In this document: positions 11,805 through 24,300 of the stretch, one piece after another
Layout of the letters: every line of letters begins with the position of its first letter
How positions within the stretch are numbered: the first letter of the stretch is position 1
NCBI GenBank assembly: GCA_947652115.1
Contig: OX393564.1
Span: forward strand, 4,514,354 to 4,578,353
Length of the DNA stretch: 64,000 nucleotides
Direction: 5' to 3'
From: Blastomussa wellsi
Lineage: Eukaryota; Cnidaria; Anthozoa; Scleractinia; Plerogyridae
Made by a program: the position numbers and the translations under genes
The notes under the pieces: model-generated
Told to the model about the DNA's origin: nothing
Database searches by the model: none
The model's input: the letters and a program-made list of their open reading frames with translations, nothing else

Positions 11805-14010
11805 TTACAGCTCATCCTTTGGTGCCTTCTCTTCAGCTTTCGTTTTCATCGCTTTCTTCAATTCCAGTACTTGAGGGACAACTTCATTCCAAAATGCCAC
11901 TTTCTTTGCTTGGTATCTTTTCTCAACCCTCGGTTTCATGTCGAGGACGAGATATTCCTGCTCTTCGTCTTTGAATTTAGGCCACGTGACCAGTGAAAGA
12001 CTAGGGTCCACTGCATTTGGAGAGCTAAGAGAAGGAAATACAATAATGAACAATTATCCTGCAAAATCGCTTGGAATATCGCCTGATACTTAGCCGACAA
12101 GGCGGTAGGCCTAGATGGCTAAAATCAGACGATATTCCGCAAGATTAAGCAGGATAATTGTTTTAATATTTAACAAATTGTCAACGAAGAGCATTTTACT
12201 GCTAGAAAAGTTGCCGTTATGCGGCGCTTTGTGAGACTTCGGCCGAATTATCGTTACTTAAGGTATATCGCAGGATATCTGTCAAGTGCAGATGACGAAT
12301 AACAATCGATTCATGACCATATATGGGCAACGTGACAATTTGTTAAATAATAACGATACAATATTGTAGCTATCTGCCTTTTCCCATTTTGATATAACGG
12401 GCGTTTGGCATTTGCCAGTATGAACGGTTGGTTACCAAGAGAAACTGATTTTTGCCCGCAACGTACCTGCACATGAGGATGTAGGCAATAAACCAAAATA
12501 AAGCACCTCATTGTTTCAGGGGAAAACAGACAATCTAACTAGACCACGCAAATCGTATAATTATGAGGGTGATTTAATTCCCTAATTCTCCAATACTTCA
12601 ATTCTTCAATTCAGTTCTTCGATCTAGGGAACATACACACAGCAATTTTATTACAAATTCGGAACTGAAAATGACAGGAAAAATGTATAAATTACCACAA
12701 CTGGGAACATTCACCTCTTTGGCGATATTCAGTTAGATTATTTACAGATCAGCGAACAAACAAACAGCAAGAAAACGGGTCAGCTAAACAGGACAGCAAA
12801 ACACGTCAGCAAGACGTAAACTGTTCTCAGTGTAAGGTATCTTATTCCATTAAAAGATTGGCTTCGCATGTGGTTCAATCATTAGAAAGTGTCAATCACG
12901 AAAATGAATTAATTGTTCAAAGTGTAACGAAACACTCATCACAGTGGCCAAGTTTGAACCCGGATCGGCGAGAGTCTCCCTCGCAAAATACTTAGTACTG
13001 TCATTTAGAACCGCCAGCCACATGCATAATATTAATCTTACCCGTATTTGGCAAAGTCCGTCCACAGTTTCATAACATAATAACTCAGCCCCTTTTCTAA
13101 CTCTGAGTACTTCGTTGTCAACAAGTCTGCGAAAGGATCATTTATATTCTTGAAAGGTGCGCCAAACACAAAAGGAACATCCATACCGTGCACCACGCCC
13201 ATCCAGTCAGGCACAAGTGCATGGTCCAGTCTGTGGTTGAACAGATAAACATAAGGCGCTCGTCCTCTCTGTTTAAGGTTCAAAGAAAAAGAAATTGATA
13301 ACAAGTCGTACTATTGACTGACTAATATCTCTATTTAGCAGTACACTGTAGTCAACTCGCCCTAAGTCGTACACCATAATGATAGGGCCAACGCCAAAAG
13401 TCCGTCTGAGAGAGGTACCTGATTTTAATAGTTTCAGACACAGCAAAATGACTGAAGAACCACACCCAAGGACCAACACACTTATACTGTATTATTTTTT
13501 TAATTAAATTTACAGAAAAAGGACATGTCCGTAACTAGCAAAAGCTAATCCAGGTGAGCCATCCGAATTACAAAAAAATACAAAAACAGAAATGAACTAA
13601 TAATTAAAGTAAAAGGGAAAAAGACAGTATTGAATAACAACAAGAAAAACCATTTCATTGACCTAATTGAAAATATTAAAGGCACAGCTGCTGTTTATGT
13701 TAGTTGGAAGAGGACAGATCAGAAGAATTAGTACCAGAACTTGACATTTGTATAATCTCAGATAAATCCATATATGAGTCTTGTGAACCTAGTTGCCTGT
13801 CTTTAAAAAGGTGTTAGCTGCAGTTGAGAGATAGTTGACCGTACTGGATAAAGAAACAACGGATGACAGTGCAGACTATTTCTCTAAAACAACTACAAAA
13901 AAAACATACGAAAAACACATACTCCCTTATGTTGTTTCATTCAGTATGTGGCCGAGTATCAGGAAAAGTGTACGCTTACACAGGCGCTATTGGGAAATAG
14001 CGTTGTATAA

Positions 14011-14097
<87 letters not shown>

Positions 14098-14608
14098 ATT
14101 AGTAAAATTCTTTAGCCTTGTAAATTATTATAACAAGACTTTTCCCGTCATCTCGCTTTTAGTACTGTAAGCTTTTTAAATTTTTAATTGATTGTTACTA
14201 AATAGTTTCTTTGAATTGTAAATAAAGGTTTATTATTAAATTATTATTATTATTATTATAATTATTGTTGTTGTTTTTCAAATGCATGTTTTATCTCTTC
14301 GCTTGACTGATATTAATTTCTTTTTCTTACCGAAGATTTTTTATGTACATATGTTTTAGGGGAAGTCCGACCTCGGCGGATGGGCGTGAAGTTTTTAACA
14401 AATCTTTCTAAAATGAAAATTAAGTGAATATTGAAGGATGTAAATTGTTGCTTTTTAGTTCATTGTATTTGTCGTTTATTTTGAAGATTTCTAGTTATTT
14501 GCTGTAAATAGAATTTTATATAATTAAATAAAGTGATAAAATAAAAAATTATTAATGTTATTATTATGATTATTATTATTATTGTTGTTGTTGTCATTAT
14601 TATTATTA

Positions 14609-14663
<55 letters not shown>

Positions 14664-17600
14664 ACATAAACTAATGAAAGCAGAGGATCTGGACCAGGAC
14701 TGTGCGTGGCATGTTCACGGTGTGTTTTCTGCGTCAATTCCCTAAATTAATCTAACCTTTGCCAAAGCTTTCGCCTCTAGTAAGGGGGGAGCAACAAAAC
14801 CTGAATGACTAACACTGTCCATCATCAACTGGCGAACTGCGATTTTATTCTTAGGGTCTGCGTGGTTAGTGTACTCCAGAAAAATCAATTCCTCGAGGGA
14901 CTTGCTTTTTTCTCGTGCATACATCAATCCACCACCCTTCACAAAGGATTCGAACATGTTTGGTTCCATTCCAGCTTTGATAAGCTCAGGTGGAACTATC
15001 ATTGCAAACAGAGCACCTTCGTTGGAAGTAAAACCAATAATAGCATCAACATCAAGGTGGAATTGACTTGCTTCAAACAGAGTTTCTGGCAGATCTGGTA
15101 AAAATTCACCATCAACTGTAGGTGCTACTATATCTTGCGTGCCCTTGTAGTGAGGAATTGTCAACCGGCGTTGCGCCGTAAGAATATCCTCGGGGGTCTT
15201 CCCACGGACGCACTTTACATGGCTTGGTCCCAAAGTACAGTTTATAAGCTCGGCAAAGAGTTCTAATTGCTTTGTGTTAGTAATTTTTCCACAGAAAAAT
15301 GGTGAAGAGGATGCACCGCTCTGCATAATGGCTCTGTGAAACAAATCTTTGGACAATGGCGATACCATATGAAGAGAAACACTCATTCCTCCAGCACTTT
15401 CACCAAATATGGTCACTCTGTTGGGATCGCCGCCAAAACGTGCAATGTTGGCTTGAACCCATTTTAATGCAAGCACCTGCAAATGAAAGTGTCAATCAAA
15501 TTGCGAAGTTTAACGCTGCATAACAGATTCTGTATAAAAATCAGGTACTGTATATTTTAGATATAGGTTTGGGATGTAGACTTTCTGATAACACGAGGAT
15601 CCTGTGGCCACCGAGAAATGGGAATCAGGTATATAGGTTTGGGATGCAGGATCCACGAGGACACAAGGATCCTGTGGCTACGGAGAAAATGGGATCATGC
15701 CAAAAGGTTTGGGATGCAGAATCCCCGAGGAAACAAGGATCCTGTGGCTACGGGGAAAGTGAGATCATGCCAAAAGGTTTGGGATGCAGAATCCCCGAGG
15801 ACACAAGGATCCTGTGGCAATGGGGAAAATGGGATCATGCCAAAAGGTTTGGGATGCAGAATCCACGGTGGCACGAGAATCCTGTGGCTACGGAGAAAAT
15901 GGGATCATGCAAAAAGGTTTGAGATGCAGAATCCACGGGGGCACGAGAATCCCGTGGCTACGGAGAAAATGGGATCATGCCAAAAGGTTGTGAAGCAGAA
16001 TCCCCGAGGATCCTGTCAGTGCACTTGGGTAGTGTCGATGAGTTCGTATGAGATCATATAATTACATTAGCTGAAACTGGCTGTCTGTAATAACATTGTA
16101 AGAATATTCTATTTAAGCTAAGAACGAACGAAAGCGTTTAAAGGTATCCCGCTATCCGGGCTAGAATATCGCATTGACCCTGTCTCCTGCATTGTACCTG
16201 ATCCAACATCCCATAATTTCCTTTATAATCAGTGCCAGGAATGTTAAAGAAACCAAGTACTCCCAGACGATAGTTGATTGACACAACGATGACGTCATTG
16301 AAGGTAGCCAAGACGCCACCAGGAGTCGTTGTGGAAGTACCAAAGGCGAAAGCACCCCCATGAATCCACACCATCACCGCCAGCCTGTCTTCTCGTTTGA
16401 TAGTTGATGGGACAAACACATTGAGGAAAAGGCAATCTTCGCGGATATTCCCTGAGTAAAGGAGGGAAAGAAATTGGTGTTTTCTTCTTAATATCTTCCG
16501 CTTTTCACGCTAAGATGAAGACTTTCGCTACGAGGCGTGTTAGTTTGCACCGATACTCGTTCAACAAACAGGCGGACAAAACGTAAAGCAGCAAAAAGGT
16601 ATTACTGGCAATTTTTTATTCCGTCTAGAAACAATACAAAACACAGAAACAATAGCTCAAAACCAAAGAAAAAGGTCACAGGTTCGTACAACGAGGTAAA
16701 CCCCAACTTTTGGGCGTTTGTATACAGTTTTAATGCGCCTTTCAATAACATGCGAACCCTGCTCATGATAATAACAAAGAATAAAAAAATCAAAGAAAGT
16801 CAAACGAAAAAGTAAAATAAGAAACAAAATTACTGAAAGCATAACACGTTTTAGTTACAATTAAAGATCTAGACCACTCCTCACCAGACAAGACAATGAT
16901 AAGCGAAATTATCATGTTATCATGTTATAATAGTAAATCGAGTAACAAGTGCATCTGTAGCCTCCAAGGCAGACGTCCTTTGGGCTTCGTCACGCGTTCC
17001 TTCCCCACGGACGTCTGCTGAATTGAACGCCCACTTCCGTTCACACATACGAACCAATCAGAGATAACTTTTTTTAGTTTTGGGTAAACGATTCGCAGCA
17101 TGTGATAGGATAGCTGTCATGCAATGAGTTAATACTGATTGTTTTCGTTAACTGGATTAAACGGCCTGTGAACGGAAGTGGGAGTGAAGTGAAGGAACGC
17201 GTGACGAATTAACCCAAAGGACATCTGTGTGGGCTAGTGCATCTGGAGAACGCTTATTTTCTACCGCGCGAATTGAAAACCTGGCTACACCTGGCTTCGG
17301 TCTAAAATGACCAAGAAAGGTTTGGTAACCGTACAACATTAAACAGCCATCGGCACTTTAAAACCATCCGTTGCGTTTGAAGCGTTGAACGTTTATATTA
17401 ATTTATATCTAAGGGCTTTTTTCGTTAATTATTTTCCTGCGAAAAACAAAGGCACCCAGCTTCCTCCCCACCCCCAGAGCTTGGCTCACGCGTCCCGCGT
17501 TTCAGCGCCATTGTAAGTTCGAACGAAGTTGTTGGCTCCAAAATTCAACCTTTTCGCTTTAATTTAAATTACATGGAAAGCTTGGATATTCATCGCTTTT

Positions 17601-18537
17601 GGAACTTTAGGAAGAAATATCGAGGAATGTGTGGCTTAAACTACCTTTAGCAAGCGCTTTTTAGGTGGGCTCGCCAGATTTTCAAAATTTGCTTTCCTAC
17701 CTTGTCTCTCTTTCAGTAAGTGAAGAGACCGTTGGCTTTCAAAAGCTCTAGAAAGGCTAAAAATGGACTCCAGGTAAGGTTTTAAACTTTATCCGCTTTC
17801 TAAAGGGATCGAGGTTCGTCTTAAGAAACAAATTTTTGTTCAGGGGTCAAATGCCAATAAACATACGAACCAGGACACTGCGGCATGAACAGAAGGTGGT
17901 GACGTGGGTTACATTAATCCAAAAGAAATTTCGGTTTTCAGCCGAAATCAGTAAGAGTTATATCATATTTAACTTGATTCTTTGAATGGTCGCTGTTGAT
18001 TCTCTGCCCAAGGAATGAATTTTTTCATGTTCTATTGCATTTCATCGTCTGGTATTGTGGTCTTGCTATTTTAGAATTGTTACATGTAACAATTATGTAT
18101 AAAACCTCCCTCTAGGCAGGGTCAATTCACTGCCTCTTCGTTTCTGCATACATTTCGTAGCTGTTTTACGACGCCCTCTTACGGCTTTTATAAAAACACT
18201 TACTTGTCTTCGCTATCCCAGGAAAAGGTAATTTTTCAACCTGAAGACAAGCGGCTCCGTACTCTGTGGCCTGTTTAATTCCAGACCAGGGTTTGACGGG
18301 CTTGGGATCTGCAAACCTCAATTCTCCCACCGGAGGCTCGGCATACGGGATACCAAGATACTCGTGCACTACTTTGCCGTGAGGAAGAGTCTCGATCTTG
18401 CCAACGACTGCACCGGACTTGGTCTGAATGACTGGGGGACTTTGGTTCGTGTCGAGTTCGGCTCGAGTTAATTTCGCTAACAGAAGCACAGCACAGGTCA
18501 CGGTTATTTGCAGAAAACAAAATGGGACTAACTTCAT
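11805..18537 (-). CDS. Carboxylesterase type B, ER-retained (CE-B)
   Basis: Five exons: 18204-18537, 16198-16451, 14757-15476, 13042-13268 and 11805-12024, with intron phases 1-0-0-2. It encodes 584 residues, the same length as CE-A and CE-C. The N-terminus is a signal peptide ending near LTRAELD. The triad is intact: GESAG (Ser about 223), Glu in TSNEGALF and His in GVVHGMDVPF. The C-terminus is PKDEL, for ER retention. The oxyanion loop reads HGGAF rather than HGGGF (Ala about 145), at the position of the third glycine. That glycine equals Gly119 in Torpedo acetylcholinesterase, where substitutions alter substrate and inhibitor access. Activity may therefore be changed, but it is not obviously lost. 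Exon 4 starts with RGRAPY. Intron 2 carries a 70-bp tandem array, intron 3 carries long ATT microsatellites, and intron 1 carries a foldback. Confidence 0.88.
14014..14095. repeat. (ATT)n microsatellite
   Basis: About 27 uninterrupted ATT triplets in CE-B intron 3. Confidence 0.9.
14560..14661. repeat. (ATT)n microsatellite, interrupted
   Basis: Second ATT array in the same intron, with GTT and CAT interruptions. Confidence 0.85.
15565..16015 (+). repeat. Minisatellite, 70 bp unit, about 7 copies
   Basis: Unit start GGTTTGGGATGCAGAATCC recurs at about 15567, 15636, 15706, 15776, 15846, 15916 and 15986. It is followed by AAGGATCCTGTGGCTACGG and AAATGGGATCATGCCAAAA. It lies in CE-B intron 2. 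Its 70-bp period is not a multiple of three, which explains the chance ORFs in all three frames. Confidence 0.9.
16948..17245. mobile_element. Foldback element in CE-B intron 1
   Basis: The arm with CCTTTGGGCTTCGTCACGCG (about 16977) is inverted as CGCGTGACGAATTAACCCAA (about 17199). CCCACTTCCGTTCACA (about 17029) is inverted as TGTGAACGGAAGTGGG at about 17166. Confidence 0.75.
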
Positions 18538-18670
18538 GTCGAATAATGTTTTTCAGATGCTCAGTGATCGGCTTATCCGCGGCTATCGACTGGAGGTGTT
18601 GCAATTGGTGTCACGCGACACCTGTGAACGTGACAAGTGATTCCAAGTCATCGACGAGTCACGAGTCAAT

Positions 18671-18777
18671 ATTGGCCTTTTTCACACTAGAGACGAACAA
18701 ATCGTCTGGATGAACAAATCGTCAGACCATTTGTCCGTCCAGACAATTTGTTCGTCTCTTGTGTGAAAACGGCCAAT
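18671..18777. mobile_element. Short hairpin MITE upstream of CE-B
   Basis: ATTGGCCTTTTTCACACTAG at the left end is inverted at the right end (GTGTGAAAACGGCCAAT), with AGACGAACAAAT inverted inside. It lies about 135 bp upstream of the CE-B start codon. Confidence 0.8.
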
Positions 18778-19757
18778 CTCGACTCAAGCCAATTTTTTAT
18801 ACGTTTTATGAACCGAATTCATGCCGAAGGTAAAAGTGTTTTGAAGCGCTAAGTTACCTTACTTTAGGGTTGAGTTATTTTTGTCTTAATCATCAGTTGT
18901 TAGTCTTTTCGCAACTACCGTTTGAGTCTTGTGGCTTAAGGTTATTCAAGGGCTGGTTTTGCCCACACATAGTTGTTCTAATGTCTAAGTTGTCTCGTCT
19001 GCCTATTTGAGTGGTATTAAGGATTTTAAGGTTTATAACAATAGTTCCCACGGTAGTCATGCTTGGTAGTTCTCAATGACCTTGGTTTGTGCCGCCATCA
19101 AAGTTCCTGTTATAGTCTCGTGTTCTTTCAGTCTTCGTTCTTCTGAGTTTGTCATTGGACATTCGCTCTTCGTGTTGGTTTCTCATGTAGGTCTGTTTGT
19201 ATTCGCTTTCTCGAGTTCGTCTCAGTAGTATCCGATTCATCCAAGGTCACTGAGAGTTCTAACCCAAACATGTCTACGGTTTGCCTATAAAGTTGATGGG
19301 CATTCAAGTTTGTCAGTTACACAGGTGTTAGTTAGTTGGGCATAGCGCTGAGAATAAAAAGATTCGACAATTACGAAGACTCCTGGTACCTCCCGGCAAT
19401 GCCGATCCCCTTACTGTCCAACAAGAGAAAAAAAAATAAAATAAATCACTTTATTGCTGGTTTTCACTGTCAGGCCATCAAAAAATAAATTCAAAACCAT
19501 TCAATAAGAAAAGCTGATAAATTCAGTTTTATAAAATATTAATAGATAAACAATATGTTCAAGTCTCGGGTCTGTGCGGTACACCATTTTTGAGTTAGTA
19601 GACATCATGTTGGAGCTCATCCGAATGGGAACCAACATGGCGACCGGAAATCAAAGAAAACATCTGGCACTCACTTTTGCTATGAAAGTGATTGCTCTTT
19701 TTATGATCTCGTATGAATACACATAATTAAACATTTTTCCAAATACTTGAACTGTTT

Positions 19758-20542
19758 AAAGTGCCTATGAAGTAAAAAATATCTTAAGCCTATTTGAAAG
19801 TCTTTACAAAATGAGGAAGAATGGTGTTTTTGTTTTTTTAATATCTTGTTTCATTCCAGAGATATTCACGTTTTTGTATTATGCAAACGAGATCACCGAT
19901 GACGTCATTAGTGGTTCCAGTGTGGGGTCAAAACACAAAGTGAAGAATATCTTTACAAATAATAAAGCAATGCAGATGAAACGTGGCATGCTTATTGTAC
20001 CCTATGGAATACACCACTTGGTGCCTATTTTGATGTTGCTATGGTAACGCGTTTGGTTCCAGTCTCTTTCCTCTCTGAATGCATTATTGCTATTTGTGGC
20101 TTTGAAATAAGAGGCACATGAACCTATTTAAACATGTACAACGTCCACATTGCACTAGGTCTCCTCATTACCGTTTTGGAAGTGGACAATGTTTGGTAGA
20201 CATAAAACAGTAATTGTCATTGCCGCATAAAAGAGATCTCTATCCAAAAGTTTTTGCCATAGCAACATCAAAATTGTCACCATGTGGTGTATGTCTTAGG
20301 GTACAATACTCATGCCAAGTTTCAACTGCATTGCTATATTTGTTGTAAAGATATTCTTCACTTTGTGATTTGACCCCACACTGGAACCACTAATGACGTC
20401 ATCAGTTATCTAATTTGCATAACACAAAAACGGGAATATCTCTGTAACGAAATACGATATTAAAAAAGAAAAACACCATCCTTCCCCATTTTTGACGGGC
20501 TTTCAAATAAGCTTAACATATTTTTTACTTCATAGGCACTTT
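19758..20542. mobile_element. Large foldback element, about 280-bp arms
   Basis: AAAGTGCCTATGAAGTAAAA at the left is inverted at the right end. The arms stay similar through GACGTCATTAGTGGTTCCAG and CATAGCAACATCAAAAT, around a spacer of about 215 bp. It lies between CE-B and CE-C. No transposase is encoded. Confidence 0.85.
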
Positions 20543-21142
20543 AAGGTTACTGTCAATAGGGTGCCTTTCGGGAAAATCTTTCCAGTCGTTACATTAACGC
20601 GGATATAAAACAAAACTGGACTATGTCACTCAGCAGATAATTGGCGAACAAACTGTGCGAGGCTTTTTCTAAATTCCCATTGGTTCTTGAGAAAATACAT
20701 TGTAAAGTCGTACAATAGTAAATTTCTCGGTCGGATTTATGCACCAAAAAACATTCAAGAAACGACAAGGCTTCCGCTTTGTCATCTCCACGCTGTTACA
20801 ATTGTAACGTTGCTAAGACTACTGGCACCAGTCTCTTCGGGATGGAAACCACGTGCGATTGTAAACGTTTTGAGATTATTGGTAGTCGTATTGTAGAGTT
20901 GCTGCGGCCGTTTTAGAAGAGATTAAATAAATAGTTGATTAGCTGATACACAATATATAAGGGGAAGCCATTTTTGAAATGGATTTGCGATAAAAAAATA
21001 AATCTTCAATGAAGGTCACGAACCCTTTTGACTTTTGCCCTGGGCAAGGGCGAGGCGCGGTGAAGGAAAAGTCAGCAATTGGCGGACAGAAATCATTTTA
21101 CATCGACAATGGCTCAAAAACACGTCAGTAACATGCATCATA

Positions 21143-21309
21143 GACCGTATGCATAAACGGCTGCCATTATTTAAATTGGCCCCACCAACCTCGTTTGAGA
21201 GTAAAAATTCCTTTGACTTGCAGTACTAGCTCAAAAACGAGGTTAGTGTGGCTAATTTAAGTATATGCAAAAAGATTAAATTGGCAGCCATTTTTTTATG
21301 CATATGGTC
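21143..21309. mobile_element. Foldback element 3' of CE-C
   Basis: GACCGTATGCATAAACGGCT is inverted at the right end as ATGCATATGGTC. CCAACCTCGTTTGAG is inverted as CTCAAAAACGAGGTTAG. Confidence 0.7.
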
Positions 21310-21384
21310 ATTGCTTTGCCATGAAGGCACTTCTGTGCCACTCACTCCCGCCACTAAAGCACAACAACAATGAATAACTTACGC

Positions 21385-21390
21385 TTTAAT
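21385..21390 (-). terminator. Poly(A) signal of CE-C (ATTAAA)
   Basis: Minus-strand ATTAAA variant 9 bp after the stop codon, matching the positions in CE-A and CE-B. Confidence 0.4.
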
Positions 21391-21398
21391 TAACATAA

Positions 21399-24300
21399 TT
21401 ACAGCTCATCCTTTGGTACATTTTCTTCATTGGCTGTCTTTTTCTCCGTTTTTGCCAAGTTTAATATTTTAGGTACAATTTCATTCCAAAACACAATTCT
21501 CTTCGCTTGGTATCTTCTCTCCACCCTCGGTTTTAAGTCGAGGACGAAATATTCCTGCTCCTCTTCTTGAAACTTTGGCCACGTGACTGGTGAAGGACCA
21601 GAATCGGGTGGATTAGGAGACCTGAGAGAAATAAAAGAGATGCAACAAAAACGCATCACTAAACTGGGGCGACGTAGCAGCTTCCCTAACATGCAATTGG
21701 TTTGATACCCTAGCCCTAAACAAAAGACTCAACAATTGAAACAATGACTTTGTCTTGAAAACAATAGAAGCTGCTTACAATAACAAACAAAAGTAGTTTT
21801 GGATAGCTGCTACACTACCCCTAAAATACAGATGGATAGGTCTCAAAATGATGAATTTTTAGCGCCTTGTCACTCATTCCACATGAAATTATAGGCGTTT
21901 GCATGTTTGGGACAATATGGCGATACAGCTTTAAGACTCTTTTTCACTGTCCACGACCAGACCAGCCCAACTAGACCCTGCTTATTAACAACGTACCAGA
22001 CATTCTTTGGGAGCACTAAAAGGAAGAACATGTTATTGTAAAAAGCTTCGAGGCTATAACTATCATTAACTGTCATGTTCAAAGGAAAGGACCGGAAGGC
22101 GAAGTGAAGGAGGGGCCTTTCTTGTTTTTGTGCCCTTCCGGCCCTGCACTCATCACTACAAAAAGACCAGGCTCGGCAAGTCCAAAGCTGGCCATAACAA
22201 TTTCACCCTCCAAACACTCCAATCATGTTCTTACCCGTATTTGGCAAAGTCAGTCCACAGTTTCATAACATATAAACTGAAGCCCTTCTCTATTTCCGAG
22301 TACTTCGCTACAAGCATATTCACCAGTGGCTCAGGTATGTCCTTGAAGGGTGCACCAAACACAAATCCGATTTCCACAGCATGCCCCACTCCCATCCAGT
22401 CAGGCGTGAGTGAGTAGACCGGCCTGTAGTCGAACATATAAACATAAGGCGGTCGTCCTCCCTGTTTGAAATCCAATGAAAAGAAGTACTCGCCAATATT
22501 AGCTGAGGCTATACGCGGGTTAAGTAAATTCTCTTTTATATTTTTGAAGAAAATAAAGTTTGTTTGTTATTGTTGTTGTTGTTGTTGTAGTATTATTTCT
22601 TGACTGCTCTAGCTTCTTCGATGAAACGCTATGCCACTCGATAACGAGCCAACCACGAAAAGAGTGGCAAGAGTGCAAATTAAACGTGACCCATAAACGA
22701 GAGAGTGCGTCGCATTCATGAAACAATAATTGCAGGGGGGGGGGGGGGTAATAAAATTAAGGGAATAATGAAATGAAGTCAGAATATCCACACTGATATT
22801 TACGATACCTCTGATCGGTCCAAACAAACAATTCCCGGTAGATCTTGAAATATCGATCTTTCTTTCTGACATCCGAAATGATGGTATGGCTGATACCACA
22901 ACCTTCGTGTAAAAACACACGAAAGTGACTCTAAAGTTACGGTTGGACAGAATAATACATATGATTTTTTGTCCCAATCAGGAGGCAGCATTCAGAGAGC
23001 TGCTTGGAACTGGCGTAGTAAGACCCCAAGGGCTCCTTGCTTTCGCTCCAACTTTTTTCGCCGAATTTTTCCCCACAGCTTGAACCATTCCTCGCCCCCA
23101 CTAACTGGCGGCGAGGAAGACCTTAAATTTAAGTTGACTTTGAACCCAAAAGCTGCACCTTGTTTTTGATGACAAAAATTTAATAATAAAAAATATGGGT
23201 CAGCGAGCCCGGTTTTGAGTTATTAGCAGTTAAAGCTAAAATTAAGGGTGTATTTAGAAGGTTATACAGTTGCTCTGGTAACTTGTAATGTCACGAAAAT
23301 AAACATAACTTGTTCGCCAGTGATTGGGCATCTGTTTGATACCGTACTCGTAAATTTCGGATTTTGGTCTCTCTTAGGGTGTTCTGGGCAAAACGCCATT
23401 ACATTTAGCCGTGAAGGTCTCGTTTAGGGTTGCACGAGAAGACATATAAAATACCTATATATTTAATATGTATATTTTAAAGGGCCCTAGTCAGCCTCCG
23501 CCATTTTCGATGCCAAAGAAATTATGGAAATTGTATTGTTAGGCGAAAGTTATTACATTGCTGTGAGTTATGTTACTTGAAGTGGTTAATTGTAAAAGTT
23601 AGCAATTTTCTCAGTGATCTCTTTCGTTTCGACACGCTCAGCGTAAAATATAATACTGAACTCTGGCATATAAACAATAACAAAGGTGTGGCTGACTAGA
23701 GCCCTTTAAAAACAACAACAAAACTTTATTAACTTCATAAATTACACTGTCCCGCAGGTAGCAAAAGCTAATCTAGGCGGGACAGAAGAACAACTGAGGG
23801 TTTGGCTTTTATAAGTACTATTACATAGATAAATTTTAAATTAATATTATTAATATTAATATTATTAAGGTTATACAGTTGCTCTGGTAACTTGTAATGT
23901 CACGAAAATAAACATAACTTGTTCGCCAGTGATTGGGCATCTGTTTGATACCATAACTCGTGAGTATTGAATAATGGCGGCACGTGACTCGTACATTTTG
24001 TAAACAACGTTTGCGTTAAACGGGACAAGGGACGGCCAACCCCCTCCTCCCATTTGCTAACCTCTATCGGCCAAACCAGTAGACAGCATAGTGGCTATGT
24101 GGAGAGTGACATGGGCCTTAATCGCGTGGCGGCCATATTGGCCATAGACAATAGATTTCGTAGCCCGAGCCTCGATTTGAAATGTTTGGGAGCGAGTTTC
24201 CGCGTGGCAAAACAAAAGTTTTCAATCCCTCGGGACTCAACATAGCCGCCATGTGATCAAGGCCCATTGTAATGAATTCCAAAAGTTATTTTATCTGCAT

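Noticed and set aside
15565..16015. CRISPR-like array
   Set aside because: Units are contiguous, with no unique spacers, in an intron of a eukaryotic gene.
15569..16061. Overlapping ORFs with repeated Trp-Asp-His-Ala motifs
   Set aside because: Product of the 70-bp tandem array read in three frames; no splice or start context.
19811..20047. Short ORF starting MRKNGVFVFL
   Set aside because: It lies fully in the left arm of a foldback element.
22720..22760. G-run as telomere- or switch-like signal
   Set aside because: Simple homopolymer next to a GTT microsatellite in a CE-C intron; similar runs occur in many places in the window.
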